Below are positions 1-6,409 of a stretch of 6,632 nt of DNA, in pieces. Under the pieces are notes generated by a model. It was not told where the DNA came from. It worked only from the letters and a program-made list of their open reading frames with translations, and did no database searches. The translations under genes and the position numbers were made by a program. The number at the start of each line of letters is the position of its first letter. The stretch's first letter is position 1. Where the stretch lies: assembly GCA_012960755.1 (NCBI GenBank), contig DUAT01000035.1, positions 1 through 6,632 of the forward strand, written 5' to 3'. Source of the DNA: Gammaproteobacteria bacterium. Lineage in GTDB: Bacteria; Pseudomonadota; Gammaproteobacteria; Pseudomonadales; Azotimanducaceae_A.

Positions 1-864
1 GCCGAGGTCCCGTTAGCTTATCCGGTAACTGACGCCGCTATTGCGCCAATTCGGGTCAGCGTTCATAACGATACTCCAGAGCTCAAATTTCCCTTAAACA
101 GAGTCCATACTAATCTTGGGACGCAGGGCATAGGACTAAATTCGCATTTCTTCTGGGATATATCTTCCCTGACCAGCTATTGGTTCCCACTAGAGAGGTA
201 TTCAAGACTGGTCATGGCGCTGGAGGGACTACCTCATAGACCCGCACATAGCCTGTTTATGAATCAGCCAACCGCAAAAGGTTTCGAGGCACTCAATCGA
301 TTGTTTAACGTAGGTTGGGAGCTCACATTGGAAAACGATGTGTATCGGGTTAAGAAGTATGGCACGCCTTTTGGGGCAGCATGGATTTCCGATACCATCA
401 GCGGTTACGAAACCTGGGAGGAACTCTCCACAGCCTTGATCTCTAATACTGACAGTCAAGAACTGATCCTGCTTTCGTCTGACAACAAAACACGGGGTAT
501 TGATTCAACGACATCAACCTGCCAAATCAAACAGGCACCGATAATGGAACCATCTGATTTTCCCTACCGAATTGACCTGACGGTAACGGGAGAATGCTAT
601 CTTACGGTTTCTACGAACTACACAAATATACTCCGTACAACCGATCAGGATGGGCAAAAGTTAAGAACATTCCCGGCCTACGGTTCACTTCTGGGAATTG
701 TGATCGATACTGACGTCAGAACCGTCTGGATAGAGCCCACACCAACCTTGATTCCAGGGTCATCGGGAATTCAGATAACGGGGCTGTTGTTAGCGCTGGC
801 TTTGTTTGCCTTTGTGCTGACCCATCCCACCCCGATATTCAAATCATCAATCAATAAACGCTGA
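1..864 (+). CDS. YfhO-like multi-spanning membrane protein, C-terminal part (5' end outside window)
   Basis: The reading frame is open from the first base to the TGA at 862-864, so this is the last 287 codons of a longer gene. An ATG at 214 lies inside the frame and is not the start. The visible part is mostly soluble. A segment around codons 94-131 (LNRLFNVGWEL, then YGTPFGAAWISD) resembles the stretch of YfhO proteins that precedes their late beta-rich domain. Codons 189-246 form that beta-type domain (LTVSTNYTN, then a DG turn, then YGSLLGIVID and VWIEP). A single hydrophobic helix at about codons 259-275 is followed by a short basic tail. YfhO-family proteins are large GT-C-like membrane proteins implicated in glycosylation of surface polymers. 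The family call rests on pattern resemblance only; another GT-C-type membrane protein is possible. It is convergent with the glycan operon, so it is transcribed separately. Confidence 0.6.
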   Translation, partial: AEVPLAYPVTDAAIAPIRVSVHNDTPELKFPLNRVHTNLGTQGIGLNSHFFWDISSLTSYWFPLERYSRLVMALEGLPHRPAHSLFMNQPTAKGFEALNRLFNVGWELTLENDVYRVKKYGTPFGAAWISDTISGYETWEELSTALISNTDSQELILLSSDNKTRGIDSTTSTCQIKQAPIMEPSDFPYRIDLTVTGECYLTVSTNYTNILRTTDQDGQKLRTFPAYGSLLGIVIDTDVRTVWIEPTPTLIPGSSGIQITGLLLALALFAFVLTHPTPIFKSSINKR

Positions 865-880
865 TCTACTTTTCATGGTG

Positions 881-898
881 CCTAGTCCGGAGATTAGG
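881..898. other. Short hairpin just after the YfhO-like gene
   Basis: CCTAGTC (881-887) pairs with GATTAGG (892-898), seven pairs including one G-T wobble, around the tetraloop CGGA. It lies 17 bases past the stop codon of the plus-strand gene. No run of T follows on either strand, only the mixed stretch GGATTGTTCT on the plus strand. It may help end the plus-strand transcript, but it is not a convincing intrinsic terminator. Confidence 0.3.
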
Positions 899-928
899 GT
901 GGATTGTTCTGGAACGATCGGGTTTCGG

Positions 929-957
929 CCTGACGCTTCTCTCCGATGAGAATCAGG
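929..957. terminator. Candidate bidirectional hairpin between convergent genes
   Basis: CCTGA (929-933) pairs with TCAGG (953-957), and inside it TTCTC (937-941) pairs with GAGAA (948-952). This gives ten Watson-Crick pairs with a three-base bulge (CGC) and a six-base loop. It sits between the stop of the plus-strand gene (864) and the stop of the minus-strand gene (976), where a shared terminator is expected. Neither side carries a clear U-tract, so factor-independent termination is doubtful. Confidence 0.35.
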
Positions 958-975
958 GAAGATATCATGCATTGC

Positions 976-2805
976 TCAATCTATCGGTGGCACGTAACTG
1001 TTTGTCTTCAACTCTTCTTTGCTCAAGAAAGGAAACATGTCTTCCAGCGCAGGTGATACGATAGTGCCGTCCGGTAACTCGCGAGAACTCACTCGCGGCT
1101 CAAATCCCTGCTCCGGGTCCAGAATCACTTCGAGAACACCTGGGCCAGATGCATCGAGAAATGCCCTCAGGTCATTTGCGAAATCACTCTTACTCAGGCG
1201 CGTCGCTGGAAGACCGCAGGCATCAGCCAGTTTCAGAAAGTCGGGAAAACCAACACCAGAGTGCTGACTCTCTCCGGTCTTCCTGCCGAAGAAATTCATC
1301 TGGGAGCCTCTAATCGACAGGTAACCATCGTTATTCAGAATGACAATCTTCACTGGGATTTCGAGGCTGGCTACCGTCTGCAGTTCCTGGGCGTTCAGCA
1401 TGATACTTCCGTCACCGGCCAAACAGATGACACGCGAAGGCTTCTTCCCGGTCGCCTGTGTACCAAAATAAGCACCGATAGAGGCAGGCAGGTCGTAACC
1501 CATTGACGCGCTGCCTGAATTGGAAAATAGCCGCTGCCCCTTCTTAAGCTTCGCTACCTGAAACGGCACGATACAAGCGGTGGCATTGCCAGTCACTATC
1601 ACATCATTCTCTTTTGACTGTTCAAACAGCTGATTAACAAAGTGGTAGATATTAATAGGTCGATTTACATCCAGGTGATGAGGCAATACCACTGGATACA
1701 ACGTTGATCTCCTTCTGCTCCAATCAAGCCAGTCACGATGCTTATCCTCCTCCAGCGGAGCCAACCGAACTTGCCGAGTTAGCTCAGAGCAAAACTGTTT
1801 CGCATCGCAGCATATGCCAAGGTCGGGTTGATAGGTCGGTTTTGACATTTCAACAGCATCGATATCAACCTGAATCACGAACGCTTTTGACGCAAAGTTT
1901 TCATAGTTATAACTCGTCTGGCGAATATTCAGGCGTGAACCGATCACCAGTAACAGGTCAGCATTTTGAACAACAAAATTACCAGCCCGGGTGCCTATCG
2001 TGCCGGGCCTACCACAAAACAGGGGGTGATCAGACGGAACCAAATCATGTGCCCAGGCCGTTGTAACGGGTATCTGTAACGCATCGATCAGTTCGGAAAA
2101 TTCGTCAAGAGCGCCGCCCAAACGCACGCCGCTGCCTGCCAGAATGACCGGCGATTTTGCCGCCATGATTCTTGCGATGATGTCCGAACATTGAGCTTCC
2201 AGCCCCGCTTCCGTCGACTGGTCGCCAACATTACTCAACCCGGTATCAAAATGGTTCAACTTTCCCGGGTCGATGAACGACGATTGCACGTCAATCGGGA
2301 TGTCTAGCCAAACGGGGCCTTTTCTTCCATGGGTCGCAATATGCCAGGCCTTTTCCAGTTCGTAGGCGACATGCTCAGGCGCGAGTAGCACGCTTGAATA
2401 CTTAGTAATGGGTGAAGCCATCTTTACGATTTCAACTTCCTGGTCACCCAACTGCCGCAGGTTGGCGATTGGGTTAGCCGCGAGCGACGTCTCTCTTTTC
2501 ACCTGCCCAGAGATTACCAGCATGGGGATGGAATCGGTCCATGCCCCGAAAACCCCATTCAACGCATTAATGCCGCCCGGTCCTGTTGTCACCACGCATA
2601 CACCAGGAGCATTGGCTATTCGTGCGAAGCCTTCAGCGGCCATCGCGCAAGCTTGTTCGTGATGTTGGTACACCATTTTGATATTGTCGTTGTGACCAAA
2701 TGCGTCATTAAGAAACATCGCCCCGCCGCCGGTTAAGGTAAAGGCATGTGAAACACCCCATTCCACCAGCTGGCTTACAATGTATTCTGATACTCTAACG
2801 TTCAT
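976..2805 (-). CDS. Thiamine-diphosphate-dependent enzyme, acetolactate-synthase (IlvB) superfamily, glycan-locus type
   Basis: The 609-residue protein has the three domains of the superfamily. The N-terminal pyrimidine-binding domain (about 1-175) contains LTGGGAMFLNDAFG and the HHEQACAMAAEGFAR segment, whose Glu50 matches the catalytic glutamate. A central DHS-like domain (about 205-345) follows. The C-terminal diphosphate-binding domain carries the GDG...NN motif (GDG at 464-466, NN at 491-492) and SASMGYDLPASIGA before it. The tail continues past the core domain (LEDMFPFLSKEEL). The segment after the motif (NNDGYLSIRGSQMNFFG) differs from the NNxxLGMVRQWQ of biosynthetic acetolactate synthases, and no small-subunit gene adjoins it. 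By family it should decarboxylate a 2-keto acid such as pyruvate and transfer the two-carbon unit; the acceptor is unknown. Its locus suggests a role in sugar modification (inference). It is the last gene of the operon, 34 bases after the methyltransferase gene; the ribosome site is weak (ATAGGC), so translation may be coupled. Confidence 0.88.
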   Translation of the reverse strand: MNVRVSEYIVSQLVEWGVSHAFTLTGGGAMFLNDAFGHNDNIKMVYQHHEQACAMAAEGFARIANAPGVCVVTTGPGGINALNGVFGAWTDSIPMLVISGQVKRETSLAANPIANLRQLGDQEVEIVKMASPITKYSSVLLAPEHVAYELEKAWHIATHGRKGPVWLDIPIDVQSSFIDPGKLNHFDTGLSNVGDQSTEAGLEAQCSDIIARIMAAKSPVILAGSGVRLGGALDEFSELIDALQIPVTTAWAHDLVPSDHPLFCGRPGTIGTRAGNFVVQNADLLLVIGSRLNIRQTSYNYENFASKAFVIQVDIDAVEMSKPTYQPDLGICCDAKQFCSELTRQVRLAPLEEDKHRDWLDWSRRRSTLYPVVLPHHLDVNRPINIYHFVNQLFEQSKENDVIVTGNATACIVPFQVAKLKKGQRLFSNSGSASMGYDLPASIGAYFGTQATGKKPSRVICLAGDGSIMLNAQELQTVASLEIPVKIVILNNDGYLSIRGSQMNFFGRKTGESQHSGVGFPDFLKLADACGLPATRLSKSDFANDLRAFLDASGPGVLEVILDPEQGFEPRVSSRELPDGTIVSPALEDMFPFLSKEELKTNSYVPPID

Positions 2806-2839
2806 CGATTTGCCTATTTCAAGGCAGTTTTCAAATCAC

Positions 2840-4030
2840 TCAAACACTAATGATCGATAGATTATCTACTGCCGAATGTAACTCTGTCAGGACTTCATCT
2901 GCATTAACGGCGATTGCCACCACTATAGTGGCATTATTGTCCTGTGCTCGCTGGAGACCCCGTTGTGCCGAACAGATCTCAACCCCTCGCAGCAATTTAC
3001 CATGTTTGCTGGTATCGCTATCGATAATAGCGACAAGGTTTGCCGAGACCAATGGACCGTTGGCCAGTAGCCGTTTCGCATGTGAACCAGCACCCCAGAT
3101 AACAATCGGCGCATCCTTTTTTACCAGGTCCTGTAGCAAGGCCATATTGGGCAGAGCCATAAGCGTTGCCGCGCTTGCCTCAACATAATGTTGAATCGCC
3201 TCGGCGGAATTGATCTCTGGTTCCGGTTTGTCTGCATCAGTTTGAGCGACCAGCCAAACAGCTATCGCCGGATACGATGACGCAGCACCAACATCGAGCT
3301 CCTTGGCTTGCCACTTCGACAACACCAACCCTTCATGGGCCGCCATCAATCTCAGCGAATCCAGATCGAAGTGATTAATGTGCTCAGGGTCAAAAAAATA
3401 GTAAGGAGGAAAACCTTCGACGGTATAGCGCGACGCATCGGGCACTTCGACGTAGATCGTGCCACCGGGAGTCAGCCTTCGCCTGGCAGAGGCCAGGCCT
3501 GCGACCACATCAAAGACATGCTCAAGTACATGGGAGAGGATTATCAAGTCAAACTGACGTGGGTCCACTGCCCACCCATCGTCTTCCAGGCTACCAATAC
3601 AAGCTTCAATTCCGTAAGAATGCATCGACTTAACACAAGCCTCTGACGCGTCAACGCCAAACAGCTCCTTGTAACCTTTACGTTGAAATTCAACAAGCAC
3701 GCCGCCCTTTGCTGCACCAATGTCCAAGACACTCATATCAGTAGCCTGACCTTCGGTAAGCGTATAAACCAGGTCGGTTATTCGTTTTTTATCCAGTTCA
3801 TATTCACCTGACCCACTCGCATTGACGGTTGACTCATACTTGGTTTGCTCGGAATAATAACCGCTATAGTCCGAGGCGGTTTTGTCTGACCTGGCAAACA
3901 CAAAACCACAGCCTGAGCAGGCCACAACGGCTGTTTCTGGAGGTAACAGGGAAGTTTCCTCCAAACAATACCGCTGGTTGCAGACGACCTCCGCATGATT
4001 ATCTGAGCATAGTGGACACTTACGCATCAT
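2840..4030 (-). CDS. Zinc-ribbon class I SAM methyltransferase with C-terminal Rossmann-like domain
   Basis: The 396-residue protein opens with a probable zinc ribbon: CPLC (Cys5, Cys8) pairs with CSGC (Cys38, Cys41). A class I SAM-dependent methyltransferase domain follows, with motif I VLDIGAAKGG (101-110), the acidic strand end GVDAS (125-129), and HVLEHV (167-172), as in the Methyltransf_23/11 group. PEHINHF (215-221) is a common later motif. After a linker, residues from about 309 hold a nucleotide-binding domain: IVIWGAGSHAKRLL, then AIIDSD, then IVVAIAV. This order resembles sugar C-methyltransferases (zinc-binding, methyltransferase, Methyltransf_14), though the last domain also looks like the N-terminal domain of PglD-type sugar acyltransferases. 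It is probably cytoplasmic and acts on a sugar precursor; the substrate is unknown. Two ATG codons are adjacent (4030 and 4027). The start lies three bases after the upstream stop (TGA AGA ATG), with only GAAGA close by, which points to translational coupling. Confidence 0.85.
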   Translation of the reverse strand: MMRKCPLCSDNHAEVVCNQRYCLEETSLLPPETAVVACSGCGFVFARSDKTASDYSGYYSEQTKYESTVNASGSGEYELDKKRITDLVYTLTEGQATDMSVLDIGAAKGGVLVEFQRKGYKELFGVDASEACVKSMHSYGIEACIGSLEDDGWAVDPRQFDLIILSHVLEHVFDVVAGLASARRRLTPGGTIYVEVPDASRYTVEGFPPYYFFDPEHINHFDLDSLRLMAAHEGLVLSKWQAKELDVGAASSYPAIAVWLVAQTDADKPEPEINSAEAIQHYVEASAATLMALPNMALLQDLVKKDAPIVIWGAGSHAKRLLANGPLVSANLVAIIDSDTSKHGKLLRGVEICSAQRGLQRAQDNNATIVVAIAVNADEVLTELHSAVDNLSIISV

Positions 4031-4033
4031 TCT

Positions 4034-5074
4034 TCAGCAGGGGTAAGCGTAGAGAACCGTATCAAATCCGTTCTGACCGTGAGATCTCAGATAGAAACGA
4101 TAGTCCAGATCGAATTGATTGATCATGAGCGGGATAACCCAAAGATCAGCCGGCTTATGGTAGACACTTAACGCCAGGACAGGTCGGTATTTTCCGATAA
4201 CTGTTCGAGCACCATTAAGCGAATCCGCCTCGGCACCTTCTACATCCATCTTGATAAGCGTTACCGGAAAATCAGCGCAAAGGTCATCGATACATTCAAC
4301 GCTAATAGAAATATCCCCATTCCTGTCCAGATGCGACGCACCGGTTCCCAGGTTAGAGAACCTAAACGCGCCTTTGCGTGCGTGTGTTCCTGCGTTGATG
4401 GCTGTACCGAGACTGCGAGTCTGCAGATAATCATTTAGTTTCGCAAATGAAGCAGGGTCTGGTTCGAAAGCCAGAACCTCCTTAACCTCGTAATCATTGT
4501 CGATGAGTCCACGGATGGTGTCACCATCATAGGCGCCGCAATCGATCAGTCTTACGGGCTGTTCATACGGCGGCAACCCTTTAGGCATATATTGACCGGC
4601 CCTATCAACCGCGCTCAATCCTGAATAGTTACCGGACTGCCGTAACGCAAGCAATTCACTGAAAAGTTTCTTGCTCTGGCGGTCTTCAAACAGATGATAG
4701 GCCTGACTGATTTCATCTTTTTGTGAACGCCAGTCAAAGTGCGGGGAAAGCCAGTAGGGGTTTTCAGGTAACCACTTTTCACGCTGGCAAAACTCCCAGA
4801 GGGTGAGGACTTCGTCAAAACCTGCTGAGTAAATATGATCCCGCAACTCACCCACTGAAGTCATGAAGTTATGCACAGCGATGACAACAATTGAATTACT
4901 GCCTGACAGGTTTTCTGGCGCCTGGGATAATACCCAGGTATCTATCCCATCTACAGTACCGAGTTCCTCCGCTCGCTGATCAATAAACCCAGCTGGCACT
5001 CTGTTAGTGGATAGCAGATAACCCAACACCTCTTTACCAAGACCGCCCGCACCATAGATGAGGGTGGGTTTCAT
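4034..5074 (-). CDS. FkbM-family methyltransferase with N-terminal Rossmann-like (PglD-N-like) domain
   Basis: The 346-residue protein joins two domains. Residues 1-95 form a nucleotide-binding fold: LIYGAGGLGKEVLGYL (5-20), then GFID (29-32), then IVVIAVHN (62-69). Residues from about 170 to the end are an FkbM-type SAM methyltransferase: RLIDCGAYDGDTIRGL (175-190) is motif I, AFEPDP (202-207) the SAM-ribose acidic region, VECIDDL (259-265) precedes TLIKMDVEGAE (272-282), and SVYHKPADLW (303-312) lies near the end. FkbM enzymes are mostly O-methyltransferases, often found in polysaccharide and antibiotic clusters. A target hydroxyl on a sugar or its substituent is inferred here; the N-terminal domain may bind a nucleotide sugar or serve structure only. 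The start is supported by a strong ribosome site, GGAGGG, six bases before ATG. The gene lies 37 bases after the NeuB-like gene and three bases before the next methyltransferase. Confidence 0.88.
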   Translation of the reverse strand: MKPTLIYGAGGLGKEVLGYLLSTNRVPAGFIDQRAEELGTVDGIDTWVLSQAPENLSGSNSIVVIAVHNFMTSVGELRDHIYSAGFDEVLTLWEFCQREKWLPENPYWLSPHFDWRSQKDEISQAYHLFEDRQSKKLFSELLALRQSGNYSGLSAVDRAGQYMPKGLPPYEQPVRLIDCGAYDGDTIRGLIDNDYEVKEVLAFEPDPASFAKLNDYLQTRSLGTAINAGTHARKGAFRFSNLGTGASHLDRNGDISISVECIDDLCADFPVTLIKMDVEGAEADSLNGARTVIGKYRPVLALSVYHKPADLWVIPLMINQFDLDYRFYLRSHGQNGFDTVLYAYPC

Positions 5075-5080
5075 ATAGTT

Positions 5081-5086
5081 CCCTCC
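5081..5086 (-). promoter_or_regulatory. Strong ribosome binding site of the FkbM-type gene
   Basis: GGAGGG on the minus strand sits six bases before the ATG at 5074. It is the best Shine-Dalgarno sequence in the operon and fixes the start of the FkbM-type protein. Confidence 0.75.
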
Positions 5087-5111
5087 AGTAACTGAGGACT
5101 ATCATTCAATA

Positions 5112-6197
5112 TCAGATACCCCGATCGTAGATCAATTTCTGCAAGGTCTCATCTTTCGCATAAGGGCTGTCGATATCGTCAATGTGGATGGGCTGGTTCT
5201 TATCCAGGTCGGAAGTTAGCACCTCGCCATTCATCAATTCACGGCAGGAAATTTGTCCTTTCTGAAGTGGAATTGCCAGATACACATTGTCGAGTGTCAG
5301 TGTGTCCCCCTTTTTCAGATCTTTTCTCATGTAGACACCGCGAACAAGTTGATCCAGATATTCGACCTCCCGCCTTTTGGGGACTCGTTTCTGGGTTCCT
5401 GATGCCCCTGTCATAGAGACCGCAGTTTTCCAGGACTTGAACCATTCATCCGCTTGCGCTGGAAGTGTGCAGTAATCTGCCACAGGAATAGCATCTGCCT
5501 CAATGTCGATGTGTCGCTCAAAAGTCCGGGCACCTTTCGCATAGGCGAGCATCACCGAAGAATGCCAATCATGATATTCATGGCTTGAAAAGCCGATTAC
5601 GTTCAGCGGATATCTCTCAACCAGAAAGTCAATCTGATTCAGTTCAAGCTCATCATCTTCTGATGGATAGAGTGAAACACAGTGATTAATTGCGAGCGGT
5701 ATATTTCGATGGGCAAAAAATGTCACAAGGTCATCAATATCTTTCAGCGATGAGCCTCCTGTCGAGACAATAACTGGCTTACCGATCGTGGCGATTTTCT
5801 CTATTAGAATCCAGTCGTTAATATCAGAACTTGCGATCTTGATGACTTCCATGCCGAGTTCCGCACAAAGGTCTACCGACCGCTCATCAAAGGGGGTAGC
5901 CATAGGGACGCAACCCGACGATCGGATGGCATCCGTTAAGGTCGCGTATTCTTCTCTTGAGAGTTTTGTATCCAGAGTTTTCTTAATGTAACGAACGTCT
6001 TTCCTGTCATGAAAGTCCTGGTGTACAAAGGCATCAACATCACGAAACTGGAGCTTGATAGCTGCCTTAACGTTGTTGTAACGAACAATTTTAGAAAAAT
6101 CAGAAATGATCTGTAAACCGCGATTCACGTCTCCCCAATGATTGTTCGCCATTTCAAGGACAAATAGATCATTGAATAATTTCTTGCCATCATCCAT
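5112..6197 (-). CDS. NeuB-family sugar-acid (nonulosonate-type) synthase with C-terminal SAF domain
   Basis: Translation from ATG 6197 gives 361 residues, the usual length for NeuB proteins. The TIM-barrel domain shows LEMANNHWGD (14-23, cf. AEAGVNHNG), IKLQFRD (47-53, cf. VKFQ), KIASSDINDW (120-129), KPVIVSTGGSS (140-150), NHCVSLYPSEDD (171-182), IGFSSHEYHDWH (201-212) and FERHIDIE (226-233). The histidines of the last two match the metal-binding pair of NeuB. A SAF (antifreeze-like) domain follows at about 284-342 (GVYMRKDLKKGDTLTLDNVYL). The family condenses phosphoenolpyruvate with an amino-sugar aldehyde such as ManNAc. The SDH triad is SSH here, and the usual PDH-type motif after the second histidine is absent, so sialic acid itself is not assured. 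An upstream in-frame ATG at 6224 would add nine residues but lacks a spaced ribosome site; AAGGTGG lies five bases before 6197. It is the first gene of the four-gene run. Confidence 0.88.
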   Translation of the reverse strand: MDDGKKLFNDLFVLEMANNHWGDVNRGLQIISDFSKIVRYNNVKAAIKLQFRDVDAFVHQDFHDRKDVRYIKKTLDTKLSREEYATLTDAIRSSGCVPMATPFDERSVDLCAELGMEVIKIASSDINDWILIEKIATIGKPVIVSTGGSSLKDIDDLVTFFAHRNIPLAINHCVSLYPSEDDELELNQIDFLVERYPLNVIGFSSHEYHDWHSSVMLAYAKGARTFERHIDIEADAIPVADYCTLPAQADEWFKSWKTAVSMTGASGTQKRVPKRREVEYLDQLVRGVYMRKDLKKGDTLTLDNVYLAIPLQKGQISCRELMNGEVLTSDLDKNQPIHIDDIDSPYAKDETLQKLIYDRGI

Positions 6198-6202
6198 GTG
6201 GA

Positions 6203-6209
6203 CCACCTT
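6203..6209 (-). promoter_or_regulatory. Ribosome binding site deciding the NeuB-like start
   Basis: AAGGTGG on the minus strand, one mismatch from AAGGAGG, ends five bases before the ATG at 6197. The alternative ATG at 6224 is preceded directly by TAGAAG with no spacer, so the inner start is preferred. Confidence 0.6.
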
Positions 6210-6233
6210 TTTTGATTTACACATCTTCTATGC

Positions 6234-6250
6234 AACGCACTAATTGCGTT
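6234..6250. other. Perfect 6-bp inverted repeat in the leader of the NeuB-like operon
   Basis: On the minus strand AACGCA and TGCGTT flank a five-base spacer ATTAG. It lies between the candidate -10 box (6281-6286) and the ribosome site (6203-6209). It could be a leader RNA hairpin or a regulator-binding dyad; nothing in the window identifies a regulator. Confidence 0.35.
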
Positions 6251-6280
6251 TGAGTGCGAGCAATAATCAACTCATTAGCA

Positions 6281-6309
6281 ATTATAAGAGTCTGAGTACT
6301 CGATTGCCC
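6281..6309 (-). promoter_or_regulatory. Candidate promoter for the NeuB-led operon
   Basis: TATAAT, a perfect -10 consensus, reads on the minus strand at 6286-6281. With a 17-base spacer the -35 position (6309-6304) reads GGGCAA, a poor match to TTGACA, so an activator or a different sigma factor would be needed. Transcription would begin near 6274, leaving a leader of roughly 75 bases before the ATG at 6197. The 212-base gap before the NeuB-like gene, compared with 3-37 bases between later genes, makes a promoter plausible here. Confidence 0.3.
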
Positions 6310-6380
6310 ATATCGACCGATGGAGCTGTCCAGGTTCCGGACAAAGTGTGCTGAAATTCAATGCCCGGTTACTATGAACC

Positions 6381-6401
6381 CTGTCACAAAAACCCTGACA
6401 G
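6381..6401. other. Inverted repeat downstream of the glycosyltransferase gene
   Basis: CTGTCA (6381-6386) and TGACAG (6396-6401) form a perfect six-base inverted repeat around a nine-base spacer, eight bases past the stop of the glycosyltransferase gene on the minus strand. No T-run follows the downstream arm in the minus direction, so it is at best a weak terminator or 3'-end stabilising hairpin. Confidence 0.25.
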
Positions 6402-6409
6402 ACCTTCGA

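Noticed and set aside
214..864. A 216-codon gene starting at ATG 214
   Set aside because: The same frame is open back to base 1 with protein-like sequence (for example LNSHFFWDISSLTSYWF) consistent with the family, so 214 is an internal methionine.
976..2805. Calling the ThDP enzyme IlvB (branched-chain amino-acid synthesis)
   Set aside because: No small subunit gene adjoins it, the segment after the NN motif differs from true acetolactate synthases, and all neighbours are glycan genes.
1019..4122. Several plus-strand open frames of 80-120 codons (for example 1704-2066, 2850-3188, 3308-3646)
   Set aside because: They lie antisense to well-recognised enzymes, have no family resemblance and low-complexity composition typical of opposite-strand shadows.
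6198..6224. NeuB-like start at ATG 6224 (370 residues)
   Set aside because: No spaced ribosome site precedes it, the extra nine residues are not family-like, and AAGGTGG lies correctly spaced before ATG 6197. It cannot be fully excluded.
6381..6401. Intrinsic terminator for the glycosyltransferase gene
   Set aside because: The stem is only six pairs with a nine-base loop and no T-run follows in the direction of transcription; kept only as an inverted repeat.
6225..6409. An ops/JUMPstart (RfaH) element upstream of the operon
   Set aside because: Neither GGCGGTAG nor its complement was seen in the intergenic stretch on reading it.
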